Below the pieces are notes generated by a model. The model was not told the DNA's origin. It saw only the letters and a program-made list of their open reading frames with translations, and ran no database searches. The position numbers and the translations under genes were made by a program. From the NCBI GenBank assembly GCA_913041905.1, contig CAJWJQ010000007.1, forward strand, positions 1 through 34,289: a DNA stretch of 34,289 nt, in the 5' to 3' direction. The stretch is from GCA-2718845 sp913041905. Its GTDB lineage: Bacteria > Pseudomonadota > Gammaproteobacteria > GCA-002705445 > GCA-002716945. Shown here piece by piece: positions 15,375-22,092 of the stretch (position 1 is the first letter of the stretch; every line of letters begins with the position of its first letter).

Positions 15375-16603
15375 TGAAAAGAATGACTGTTATTGTAAAA
15401 AAATATGGTGGAACATCAGTATCAAGTATTAGCAAAATAAAAAAAATTGCTAATCAAATAGCTGTAGAGAAAAAAAAATCTAACGATATCTTAGTTGTCT
15501 TGTCAGCTATGGGAGATACGACTGATAAATTAGTTCAAATGTCTAATAAATCTTGCAAAGATCCAGAGCCAAGAGAATTAGATATGCTTTTATCATCAGG
15601 CGAACAAGTGAGCATTTCACTTTTATCATTAATTCTTAATGATATTGGAGTGAAAGCTACGTCATTTACCGGGTGGCAAGCAGGAATAAAAACTAATTCT
15701 CAGTCAATGAATGCAAGAATTTCTTCTATAGATGTGAAAAGAATAAAGTCTGAATTTAAAAAAAATCATGTTGTAATTGTTGCAGGCTTTCAAGGAATAA
15801 ATAATAAAGGAGATATCACAACTTTAGGTCGTGGAGGATCTGACACTACTGCTGTTGCATTAGCTGCAGCTTTAAAAGCTAGCGAATGTCAAATTTTTAC
15901 AGATGTAGATGGCGTGTATACTACAGACCCTAGAATATGTTCTAATGCACGTAAACTTGATTTGTTAACATATGAAGAAATGTTGGAAATGTCGGGGCTA
16001 GGTTCTAAAGTATTGCAACTTCGTTCAGTTGAGTTTGCAAGCAAACATAATGTGCCTATACGAGTATTAAATGCCCATAAAGACAATAATTTTGGTACAT
16101 TGATTAAAAAAGAGGAGAAAAAGATGGAAGGTGCGACTATATCAGGCATAGCTTTTACAAAAGATGAGGCTGAGATAATGATTAAAGGTGTTAAAGACCA
16201 GCCCGGAGTAGCTGCTAAGATACTTGGCCCAATTGGCGATGCAAAAATAGAAGTTGATATGATAGTGCAGAATGTCGGCTCAAACGGCCTTGCTGATTTT
16301 ACATTCACTGTTAGTAGAAATACACTTAAAAATGCAATGAAAGTCATTGAAAAAAATAAAAAAATTATGTCATATGAAAGTGTTTCATCAAAAAATAACA
16401 TAGTTAAAGTTTCTATTGTTGGAGTTGGAATGAGGTCGCATGCTGGTATAGCAGGCAGAATGTTTAAGTGCCTAGCTAAAAATAAGGTGAATATCAGGAT
16501 GATTTCAACCTCTGAAATTAAAATATCAGTAGTAATTGATCAAAAAAACCTAGAAATAGCTGTTCAAGCACTACATAATGAATTTAAGCTGAATAAAAAA
16601 TAA
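15374..16603 (+). CDS. lysC: Aspartate kinase, lysine-sensitive type
   Basis: First step of the aspartate family pathway: phosphorylates aspartate, leading to lysine (dapB here), threonine and methionine (metX here). Up to 409 aa. The kinase domain opens with VKKYGGTSVSS, and FTDVDGVYTTDPR lies at about 176-188. Two ACT domains close it: KDQPGVAAKILGPIGDA and GVGMRSHAGIAGRMF, expected to bind lysine and/or threonine as feedback signals. It is monofunctional, with no homoserine dehydrogenase fused. GTG at 15374 overlaps the alaS TAG by 1 nt; an ATG at 15383 would fit family N-termini equally well. alaS-lysC-csrA is the Pseudomonas arrangement. Confidence 0.95.
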   Translation: MKRMTVIVKKYGGTSVSSISKIKKIANQIAVEKKKSNDILVVLSAMGDTTDKLVQMSNKSCKDPEPRELDMLLSSGEQVSISLLSLILNDIGVKATSFTGWQAGIKTNSQSMNARISSIDVKRIKSEFKKNHVVIVAGFQGINNKGDITTLGRGGSDTTAVALAAALKASECQIFTDVDGVYTTDPRICSNARKLDLLTYEEMLEMSGLGSKVLQLRSVEFASKHNVPIRVLNAHKDNNFGTLIKKEEKKMEGATISGIAFTKDEAEIMIKGVKDQPGVAAKILGPIGDAKIEVDMIVQNVGSNGLADFTFTVSRNTLKNAMKVIEKNKKIMSYESVSSKNNIVKVSIVGVGMRSHAGIAGRMFKCLAKNKVNIRMISTSEIKISVVIDQKNLEIAVQALHNEFKLNKK

Positions 16604-16641
16604 AAATAATAAACAGCTTGTGCTAAAAAAGGAGGGGCGGC

Positions 16642-16842
16642 ATGCTTATACTCACACGAAGAGTTGGCGAAGCGTTGATGATTGGAGATGAAACCAAAAT
16701 AGTTGTTTTGGGCGTTAAAGGAGGCCAGGTAAGGCTCGGTATAAATGCTCCGAAGGACGTTATGGTGCATAGGGAAGAGATATACAATAAGATTCAAAGC
16801 GATAATTCGTCAAAAGGGATAAAATCAGCTGAAAAAAGATAA
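16642..16842 (+). CDS. csrA: Carbon storage regulator CsrA/RsmA
   Basis: A 66-aa homodimeric RNA-binding protein that binds GGA-containing mRNA leaders and controls metabolism, motility and biofilm genes. The MLILTRRVGEALMIGDE start is nearly invariant, and the RNA-binding region VMVHREEIY (V42, H43, R44) is intact. It has the strongest Shine-Dalgarno in its neighbourhood, GGAGGGG at 16631-16637, 4 nt before the ATG. This GGA-rich leader is also the kind of site CsrA binds, so autoregulation is possible. The presence of CsrA argues against an alphaproteobacterial host. It is followed by tRNA-Ser, as in Pseudomonas and E. coli. Confidence 0.97.
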   Translation: MLILTRRVGEALMIGDETKIVVLGVKGGQVRLGINAPKDVMVHREEIYNKIQSDNSSKGIKSAEKR

Positions 16843-16861
16843 ATAGAATATATATATTTTA

Positions 16862-16950
16862 GGAGAAGTGGCTGAGTGGTTGAAAGCGGCACCCTGCTAA
16901 GGTGTTATAGGGTTTAAACTCTATCGAGGGTTCGAATCCCTCCTTCTCCA
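16862..16950 (+). tRNA. serV: tRNA-Ser (anticodon GCU)
   Basis: An 89-nt type II tRNA. Acceptor GGAGAAG (16862-16868) pairs with CTTCTCC (16943-16949). The anticodon loop is CTGCTAA inside a GCACC/GGTGT stem, giving anticodon GCT (reads AGC/AGU). A long variable arm (TATAGGGTTTAAACTCTA) marks serine. The T arm is GAGGG-TTCGAAT-CCCTC. The discriminator is A, not the usual G, and CCA is not encoded. It lies 19 nt after csrA, the same neighbour as in E. coli and Pseudomonas. Confidence 0.95.
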
Positions 16951-16966
16951 ACAGTATTTAATGGGA

Positions 16967-18187
16967 TTATTTTGTAGAAACCAACAAATCGTGATATTTC
17001 TCAGCCATCTTCTGTGCATTAAATAATTTGTTAGCCCGAATTTTACCATTTCTCCCAATTTCAATAGATTTATCTTTATTTTCAATTAGATACAATATTT
17101 TTTCAGAAAACTCTTTAGGCTTTTTACGTGAGCAATAAAAGCCGCATTCCCCATTCACTCCAATAGTTTCAGGCAAGCCTCCAGTATCTGTTGATATAAC
17201 GGGGACTTCGTTTAACATTGCTTCGATAGCTGTTAAGCCAAAAGACTCAAACTCTTGGCTAGGAATGGCAATGACATCTGCTTCACTAAGCATGAACCCA
17301 GCGTTTTCTATAAATCCTGGTAAATGTATTTTTTTATTGGGAGCGTATTTTGTTATGTAAGATCTAATGTTTTCCTCTTCTTCTTTTGTGCCCGTGCCTA
17401 AAATAGCTAACTGGGTATCTGGGTGTTTTTTATAAACATAGCTCATCGCTTCTAATAGGTATTCATGGCCCTTCCTTTTTTCATATGTCCCTAACATAAG
17501 AATGAGCTTTTCTTGTTTGCTAATTTTAAGAATATCCCTTAATCTTTTATTATTAGATATTTTATTAGGTTCTATGCTTAAACCATTGTAAATACTCATT
17601 ATCTTATTAGAATATTTAAAAGTTTTGCGTTTCCTTAAAGTATTAGAGCAATATTTAGAAACGCCAACAATATGTTTACAAGATCTTTCCAGCTGTTTAT
17701 CAATATAATTTTCATAAATGCTAAAAATTACTCTTGGTTTGATAGCGAAATTATGTAAGTTATGGAGTGAATTTTTGTTGCCTATGGCCCTCCAAGCAAT
17801 ATTAGCCAGCCTGCAAGTTTCTCCTCCTGGGTAAGCTCCATTTACAGAGATTAACTGATCTGCATTTTCGTTAATAAATATTTTTTTTAAGGACCAATAT
17901 TGGTATGGGCTTAGCACTATTCTAAAAATCTGTCTAAAAAATCTTTGAACTATATCTGGAAAGTATTTGATTATAAAAGATAAAAATGACCAATTTAATG
18001 GTATGTTATGTGTGACTATCTTGCATTTGTTGTTTAAATTTTTATCTATATATTGAACTCCTGGGTGATTGCTATTGCAAATTATGAGAAAATTATCTCC
18101 CTTGTTAGGCCAATAATTGATGAGGTTTACAATGAATGTATCCATTCCGCCACCTCTATTATTTTCTGTAAAAATTAATACTTTCAT
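16967..18187 (-). CDS. Glycosyltransferase family 4 protein
   Basis: A GT-B fold retaining glycosyltransferase, 406 aa. The N-terminal acceptor domain starts MKVLIFTENNRGGGMDTFIVNL (glycine-rich loop); the C-terminal nucleotide-sugar domain has LMLGTYEKRKGHEYLLEAM (about 230-248) and QEFESFGLTAIEAM, with the E-x7-E motif at E314 and E322, then STDTGGLPE. No signal peptide; cytoplasmic or membrane-associated action on a lipid carrier, LPS or polysaccharide is inferred. The sugar and acceptor are unknown. It stands alone, on the opposite strand, between tRNA-Ser and rmuC, away from any polysaccharide cluster, so it looks like an accessory insertion into a conserved core segment. Confidence 0.87.
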   Translation of the reverse strand: MKVLIFTENNRGGGMDTFIVNLINYWPNKGDNFLIICNSNHPGVQYIDKNLNNKCKIVTHNIPLNWSFLSFIIKYFPDIVQRFFRQIFRIVLSPYQYWSLKKIFINENADQLISVNGAYPGGETCRLANIAWRAIGNKNSLHNLHNFAIKPRVIFSIYENYIDKQLERSCKHIVGVSKYCSNTLRKRKTFKYSNKIMSIYNGLSIEPNKISNNKRLRDILKISKQEKLILMLGTYEKRKGHEYLLEAMSYVYKKHPDTQLAILGTGTKEEEENIRSYITKYAPNKKIHLPGFIENAGFMLSEADVIAIPSQEFESFGLTAIEAMLNEVPVISTDTGGLPETIGVNGECGFYCSRKKPKEFSEKILYLIENKDKSIEIGRNGKIRANKLFNAQKMAEKYHDLLVSTK

Positions 18188-18238
18188 TTAGTTACACATT
18201 TTATGCCCTAGTAGTAATATAATAAATAAGGATATATT

Positions 18239-19183
18239 ATGACGCTAGAAATCTTTATTATATTATTATTATTAATTATTGGGTCACTTATTGCCTATAT
18301 CTTACTACAAAACAAGAAAGCTGACAGAGAGCAAGAAAAATTAGATCAAATTTTACCTCTAAATGATCTTAAAAGCAGCATAGAGGCTTTTAAAGATGCT
18401 CAAAATGAGAAAACACTTGAGTTATCAAAGAGTGTCTCGGAAATGTACACTCTTTTAACGAAAGGAGGGTCAAAAACTCAAGGTCAATTTGGAGAGATTT
18501 CCCTCGAAATGATATTAGAGCACGCAGGGTTCAAAGAAGGAGTCAGTTATCAGCAGCAAAAACAGGTTGGATCTGAAAAACCTGACGTAGTAATTAATCT
18601 ACCAGAAAACAGAAAGGTTGTTGTGGACTCCAAGGTTTCATTATCTGATTACAGCCAATATCTTAGTGCTGAATCTGACATAGACAAGGAAACGTATAAA
18701 AAAAACCACATTAGCTCAGTTAGAAGGCATTTAAGGTCCCTTTCATCTACAGAATATCGGTCTGCATACGGCTCAAATTCACTAGATTTAATCATAATGT
18801 TTATGAATGTTGAGGGAGCCTACATTATTGCTTGCAAGGAAGAGCTGATAAAAGAGGCATTGAGATATAAAATCGCAATAGTTGGACCCACAACGCTTAT
18901 AGCGATACTTCAGGTCATTCACAGGACATGGAGCAATAAAAAACAATCAGAAGATACTAGAAAAATAATTGACCACGCAACATCTATCTATGATGCAGCA
19001 GTACTCGTGTCTGAATCGTTTGTAGAATTCAATGATTTGTATGATAAATCTAGGAATAAAGTTGAACAAGGTTTGAAGAGATCGCAGAATCTGGTTAACA
19101 AAGCCGAGAAAATGCGTACAATAGGTGGCTTAGAACCCAAGAAAGAGGTTCCCACAAAATTGCGCAGTATAAATAAAGATTAA
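18239..19183 (+). CDS. rmuC: DNA recombination protein RmuC (short form)
   Basis: RmuC limits recombination at inverted repeats and contains a nuclease-like fold. The 314-aa product has a single N-terminal membrane segment (about residues 4-23), then a short charged linker and the RmuC core GQFGEISLEMILEHAGF. A PD-(D/E)xK-like active site is visible: D116 in KPDVVINLP and D130-S-K132 in VVVDSKVSL. It is clearly shorter than E. coli RmuC (about 475 aa): most of the coiled coil between the membrane anchor and core is missing. AAGGA lies about 7 nt before the ATG. It is divergent from the glycosyltransferase and followed 8 nt later by tRNA-Arg. Confidence 0.9.
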   Translation: MTLEIFIILLLLIIGSLIAYILLQNKKADREQEKLDQILPLNDLKSSIEAFKDAQNEKTLELSKSVSEMYTLLTKGGSKTQGQFGEISLEMILEHAGFKEGVSYQQQKQVGSEKPDVVINLPENRKVVVDSKVSLSDYSQYLSAESDIDKETYKKNHISSVRRHLRSLSSTEYRSAYGSNSLDLIIMFMNVEGAYIIACKEELIKEALRYKIAIVGPTTLIAILQVIHRTWSNKKQSEDTRKIIDHATSIYDAAVLVSESFVEFNDLYDKSRNKVEQGLKRSQNLVNKAEKMRTIGGLEPKKEVPTKLRSINKD

Positions 19184-19191
19184 TGACAAAT

Positions 19192-19265
19192 GCGCCCATA
19201 GCTCAGCTGGATAGAGCACAAGCCTTCTAAGCTTGGGGTCGGGAGTTCGAATCTCTCTGGGCGTG
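19192..19265 (+). tRNA. argU: tRNA-Arg (anticodon UCU)
   Basis: A 74-nt tRNA. Acceptor GCGCCCA (19192-19198) pairs with TGGGCGT (19258-19264; a G-U pair at position 1). D arm GCTC-AGCTGGATA-GAGC; anticodon stem CAAGC/GCTTG with loop CTTCTAA, anticodon TCT (reads AGA/AGG); T arm GGGAG-TTCGAAT-CTCTC with one G-U pair. Discriminator G; CCA is not encoded. It resembles E. coli argU. AGA is the dominant Arg codon in these AT-rich genes, so this should be a heavily used tRNA. Confidence 0.95.
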
Positions 19266-19311
19266 CATTATTGCTTGCATTTAATAAGCGTACTTTTTAA
19301 TATAGGCACAT

Positions 19312-19328
19312 TGATAATTGGTTTATCA
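19312..19328 (+). promoter_or_regulatory. Inverted repeat in the tRNA-Arg to sulfurtransferase gap
   Basis: TGATAA, centre TTGGT, then TTATCA: 6-nt perfect arms, ending 22 nt before the sulfurtransferase ATG. TTGATA at 19311-19316 could also be a -35 element, which would place the repeat over the promoter. No run of T follows, so it is unlikely to be a terminator for the tRNA. Confidence 0.3.
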
Positions 19329-19350
19329 TATATTTGTATAAATTTATAAA

Positions 19351-20205
19351 ATGTCATATAAAACAATAATTTCAGCAGAAGATTTAATAAATAATATTAA
19401 TAATAAAGAATTTATAATTTTTGATTGTCGTTGTGACATCAAAGAAACCTCTTATGGCATCGATCAATATACTGAAGGGCATATACCAAATGCTATTTTT
19501 GTTGATATAGACACTGATTTAGCTGGTAAAAAAACTTCAACCAGCGGAAGACACCCATTACCAGATCCAAAAATACTTGCTGAAAAATTATGTAATTGGG
19601 GTATGTCTAACGCAAAGCAGGTGGTTGTATATGATGATGCTGGGGGAGCATTTGCTGGCAGAATGTGGTGGATTTTAAGATGGTTGGGTCATGAAAAGAT
19701 TGCATTGTTAAATGGAGGGCTTGGAGCTTACGTGGCTGCAGGAGGAAAGCTTACACCAGAAATAATAGTTCACGCAAATACGTCGTTTAATATTTCTTCC
19801 AATGATGTAATGCATGCCACTATCAAAGAAGTTGAGGATGCGCAATATAGAATGGATAAATTAATTATAGATGCCAGGTCTAAAGAAAGATATTTGGGTG
19901 TAAAAGACATGGTAGATCCGATTGCCGGACATGTTCCAGGCGCTGTTTCATATCCATTGGGAAATAACCTAGATAAAACAGGTTGTTTTAAATCAGCTGA
20001 AGAACTTAAATTGCAATTTAGTAAGATAATAGGGGACACAAAAAGTGAAGATATTATTTCAATGTGTGGTTCTGGAATTACTGCTTGCCACAATATATTA
20101 GCGATGGAAATAGCTGGTATAAAAAATGTTCGATTATATGTTGGGTCATGGAGCGAATGGATCACCGATAAAAATAGGCCAATTGCCACTATAGATAATA
20201 ATTAA
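19351..20205 (+). CDS. sseA: 3-mercaptopyruvate sulfurtransferase (rhodanese family)
   Basis: Transfers sulfur from 3-mercaptopyruvate or thiosulfate to acceptors such as cyanide or thiols. The 284-aa protein has two rhodanese domains: an inactive N-terminal one (about 5-135, with FDCRCD and EGHIPNAIFVDID) and an active C-terminal one (about 155-280, with IDARSKERYLG). Catalytic C239 lies in MCGSGITACHN; a CGSG(V/I)T loop is typical of mercaptopyruvate sulfurtransferase, whereas thiosulfate rhodaneses have CRKGVT. E. coli SseA is 281 aa. Its stop overlaps the convergent ispG stop by 4 nt. No convincing Shine-Dalgarno precedes it. Confidence 0.93.
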   Translation: MSYKTIISAEDLINNINNKEFIIFDCRCDIKETSYGIDQYTEGHIPNAIFVDIDTDLAGKKTSTSGRHPLPDPKILAEKLCNWGMSNAKQVVVYDDAGGAFAGRMWWILRWLGHEKIALLNGGLGAYVAAGGKLTPEIIVHANTSFNISSNDVMHATIKEVEDAQYRMDKLIIDARSKERYLGVKDMVDPIAGHVPGAVSYPLGNNLDKTGCFKSAEELKLQFSKIIGDTKSEDIISMCGSGITACHNILAMEIAGIKNVRLYVGSWSEWITDKNRPIATIDNN

Positions 20206-21428
20206 CTATAGTTTTTATCTATATATGATTGTAATATATCAATAAATTCTAATTCAATATTGTCACCACGCAGTGTTTTAAATTTCTTACCATCAACATA
20301 CACGGGAGCAGATGGATCTTCATTGTTTCCAGGTAGGCTTATGCCTATATTCGCATGCCTTGATTCACCTGGCCCATTAACAATACACCCCATAACTGCA
20401 ACAGTTAAACCCTCAACACCGGGATATTTGCGCTTCCAAGCAGGCATATTATCTTGAACAAGAGACTTAATATTTTTTGATAATTCTATAAAATACGTAT
20501 TACTTGTTCTTCCGCACCCTGGGCATGATATAACTTTAGGCTTGTAATCTCTTATACCAAGTGAAGATAATATTTGCTGACAAACCTTAACCTCCTCAGT
20601 CCTAGAGCTTATATTTTCTGGAGTCAAAGATGCTCTGATAGTATCTCCAATACCCTTATTTAAAAGCACAGACATTGCTGACACCGAAGAGATGATTGCA
20701 TCTCTGCCTATTCCAGCTTCTGTTAACCCTAAATGTAGAGGATGTTTAGATAATTTTGCTACTTCCTCGTAGACGTCAATTAAATCTTGTACATTGCTAG
20801 TTTTACAAGAAAGAATAATTTTATCTTCTGGAAGACCAAGCGAGATAGCTTTTGATGCTGAGCTAATTACTGAATCTACAAGATATTTTTTCATTAAATT
20901 TGAATAACTTATGTCATCTTTTTCATTTTCTTTATGTTGTATTAATTTATCAATATTCTGCTTGGATAAACTACCCCAATTAGCACCAATCCTGATTGGT
21001 TTGCCATGTTCAATTGCCAAATTTATAATTTTTTCAAAATTAGTATCGAACTTATCCTTCCCCCCAATGTTTCCGGGGTTAATACGGAACTTATCCAAAG
21101 CTGAAGCAGTTTCTGGGTACTTTGATAACAATATATGACCATTAAAATGAAAGTCTCCTATTAAAGGAACTGTGCAATTTTTTTGAAGCAGCATAGCTTT
21201 TATTTTGCTTACACTTTTAGCTGATTCTTCGTCGTTAACAGCAATCCTAACCATTTCAGATCCTGCATCATATAACTCCATGATCTGCCTATATGTGGCT
21301 TCCACATCTGAAGTATCTGTATTGGTCATTGATTGAATCCTAATTGGATGTTTAGAGCCAATTAATATATTTCCAATTTTAACCGATATTGTTTCTTTAC
21401 GAGTATGCATCGATTTATTATATTGCAT
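20202..21428 (-). CDS. ispG: 4-hydroxy-3-methylbut-2-en-1-yl diphosphate synthase (flavodoxin)
   Basis: IspG (GcpE) reduces MEcPP to HMBPP in the MEP isoprenoid pathway, using a [4Fe-4S] cluster. Up to 408 aa. The TIM-barrel half opens with HPIRIQSMTNTDTSDVEAT, and GLTEAGIGRDA follows in mid-protein. The cluster cysteines are in ISCPGCGRTSN (CxxC) and MGCIVNGPGE, whose Glu is the fourth ligand. Coordinates give the outermost ATG (21428); an internal ATG at 21410 is preceded by TATAAT exactly 6 nt upstream, so a leaderless, 6-residue-shorter product is quite possible. It is divergent from grpE. The usual neighbours hisS and the rodZ/pilF cluster are absent. Confidence 0.95.
   Translation of the reverse strand: MQYNKSMHTRKETISVKIGNILIGSKHPIRIQSMTNTDTSDVEATYRQIMELYDAGSEMVRIAVNDEESAKSVSKIKAMLLQKNCTVPLIGDFHFNGHILLSKYPETASALDKFRINPGNIGGKDKFDTNFEKIINLAIEHGKPIRIGANWGSLSKQNIDKLIQHKENEKDDISYSNLMKKYLVDSVISSASKAISLGLPEDKIILSCKTSNVQDLIDVYEEVAKLSKHPLHLGLTEAGIGRDAIISSVSAMSVLLNKGIGDTIRASLTPENISSRTEEVKVCQQILSSLGIRDYKPKVISCPGCGRTSNTYFIELSKNIKSLVQDNMPAWKRKYPGVEGLTVAVMGCIVNGPGESRHANIGISLPGNNEDPSAPVYVDGKKFKTLRGDNIELEFIDILQSYIDKNYS
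21417..21422 (-). promoter_or_regulatory. -10-like box before the inner ispG start
   Basis: On the - strand TATAAT (21422 to 21417) is followed by six bases and an in-frame ATG at 21410. There is no Shine-Dalgarno sequence before either ispG ATG. The same 6-nt spacing is seen at pncC. Confidence 0.35.
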
Positions 21429-21450
21429 AATAGTGTTTAAAAGCTAAAAT
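21423..21450 (+). promoter_or_regulatory. Candidate sigma-70 promoter of grpE
   Basis: TTGCAT (21423-21428), a 16-nt spacer and TAAAAT (21445-21450), 33 nt before the grpE ATG. GAGG at 21468-21471 may be the ribosome-binding site. An ATTGAAA at 21451-21457 recalls a heat-shock -35 element, but no matching -10 is at the right distance. Confidence 0.33.
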
Positions 21451-21482
21451 ATTGAAATGTTTTACCCGAGGTTAAAAAAATT

Positions 21483-22028
21483 ATGATATCGAAAGATAAA
21501 GAAGATATAGAAGACTCTAAAAAAGCTAGCCAAAAAAAGGAAGGCGAGCAAAAGACAACAGATAAAGAAAACAAATCTGACTTAGAGAGGCTGCAAGCTA
21601 AATTTGATGAAAATCACGACGCTCTATTAAGAGCAAAGGCTGAAATTGAAAATACAAAGAAAAGGGCTCAGAAAGAGGTTGAGAATGCCTACAAATATTC
21701 GATAGAAGCTTTGTTACAGGAAATTATCCCTATATATGATAGTTTAAATTTAAGCGGAACATTAGACAGGGATAAAGTCACAAAAGAACAATTAGCCGAA
21801 GGAAACAAAATGCTTTTAACGATGTTTAAGCAAATATTTAATAAAAATAATATAAAAGAAATCAATCCTTTAAACGAGTTATTTAATCCTAATCTTCATC
21901 AAGCTATAAGTACTATTGAAGATAAGAACAGCAAAAATGACACAATTTCAGAGGTTGTTCAAAAAGGTTATTCATTAAACGAGAGAGTTATTAAGCCTGC
22001 GCTAGTAATTGTGGTAAAAAATTCATAA
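21483..22028 (+). CDS. grpE: GrpE nucleotide exchange factor
   Basis: GrpE releases ADP from DnaK and acts as a thermosensor in the chaperone cycle. The 181-aa protein has a charged, disordered N-terminus (about 1-40), a long coiled-coil helix (about 40-95: LRAKAEIENTKKRAQKEVENAYKYSIEALL) and the C-terminal beta wing (FNPNLHQAISTIEDK, VVQKGYSLNERVIKPALVIV), the family signature. It is followed 64 nt later by dnaK with its own promoter. The grpE-dnaK-dnaJ order here groups the whole machine; in E. coli grpE lies apart. Confidence 0.95.
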   Translation: MISKDKEDIEDSKKASQKKEGEQKTTDKENKSDLERLQAKFDENHDALLRAKAEIENTKKRAQKEVENAYKYSIEALLQEIIPIYDSLNLSGTLDRDKVTKEQLAEGNKMLLTMFKQIFNKNNIKEINPLNELFNPNLHQAISTIEDKNSKNDTISEVVQKGYSLNERVIKPALVIVVKNS

Positions 22029-22034
22029 AACTGC

Positions 22035-22062
22035 CTTGAAAAATAATATTTAGTCCTCATAT
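22035..22062 (+). promoter_or_regulatory. Sigma-32 (RpoH) heat-shock promoter of dnaK
   Basis: CTTGAAA (22035-22041), a 13-nt spacer and CCTCATAT (22055-22062) match the RpoH consensus CTTGAAA-N11-16-CCCCATnT at all -35 positions and all but one defined -10 position. The predicted start is near 22069, giving a leader of about 24 nt that contains AGGAG (22079-22083). No CIRCE/HrcA repeat is present, so control by RpoH is inferred. Confidence 0.75.
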
Positions 22063-22092
22063 TTCCTATAGAACAAACAGGAGAATAATGTA

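Noticed and set aside
15889..16401. 170-codon open frame on the - strand inside lysC
   Set aside because: Antisense to the ACT domains of a clear lysC; no ribosome-binding site, no recognisable motifs.
16930..19265. Genomic island attached at the two tRNA genes
   Set aside because: The only sequence shared by the tRNA ends is the universal T-loop TTCGAAT; no integrase, no direct repeat of a tRNA 3' end, and rmuC is a core gene.
19770..20189. 139-codon open frame on the - strand inside sseA
   Set aside because: Shadow of the second rhodanese domain; no independent support.
21451..21471. Possible heat-shock promoter before grpE (ATTGAAA and CCCGAGG)
   Set aside because: The spacing between the two elements is only about 8 nt, and the -10 does not match the RpoH pattern.
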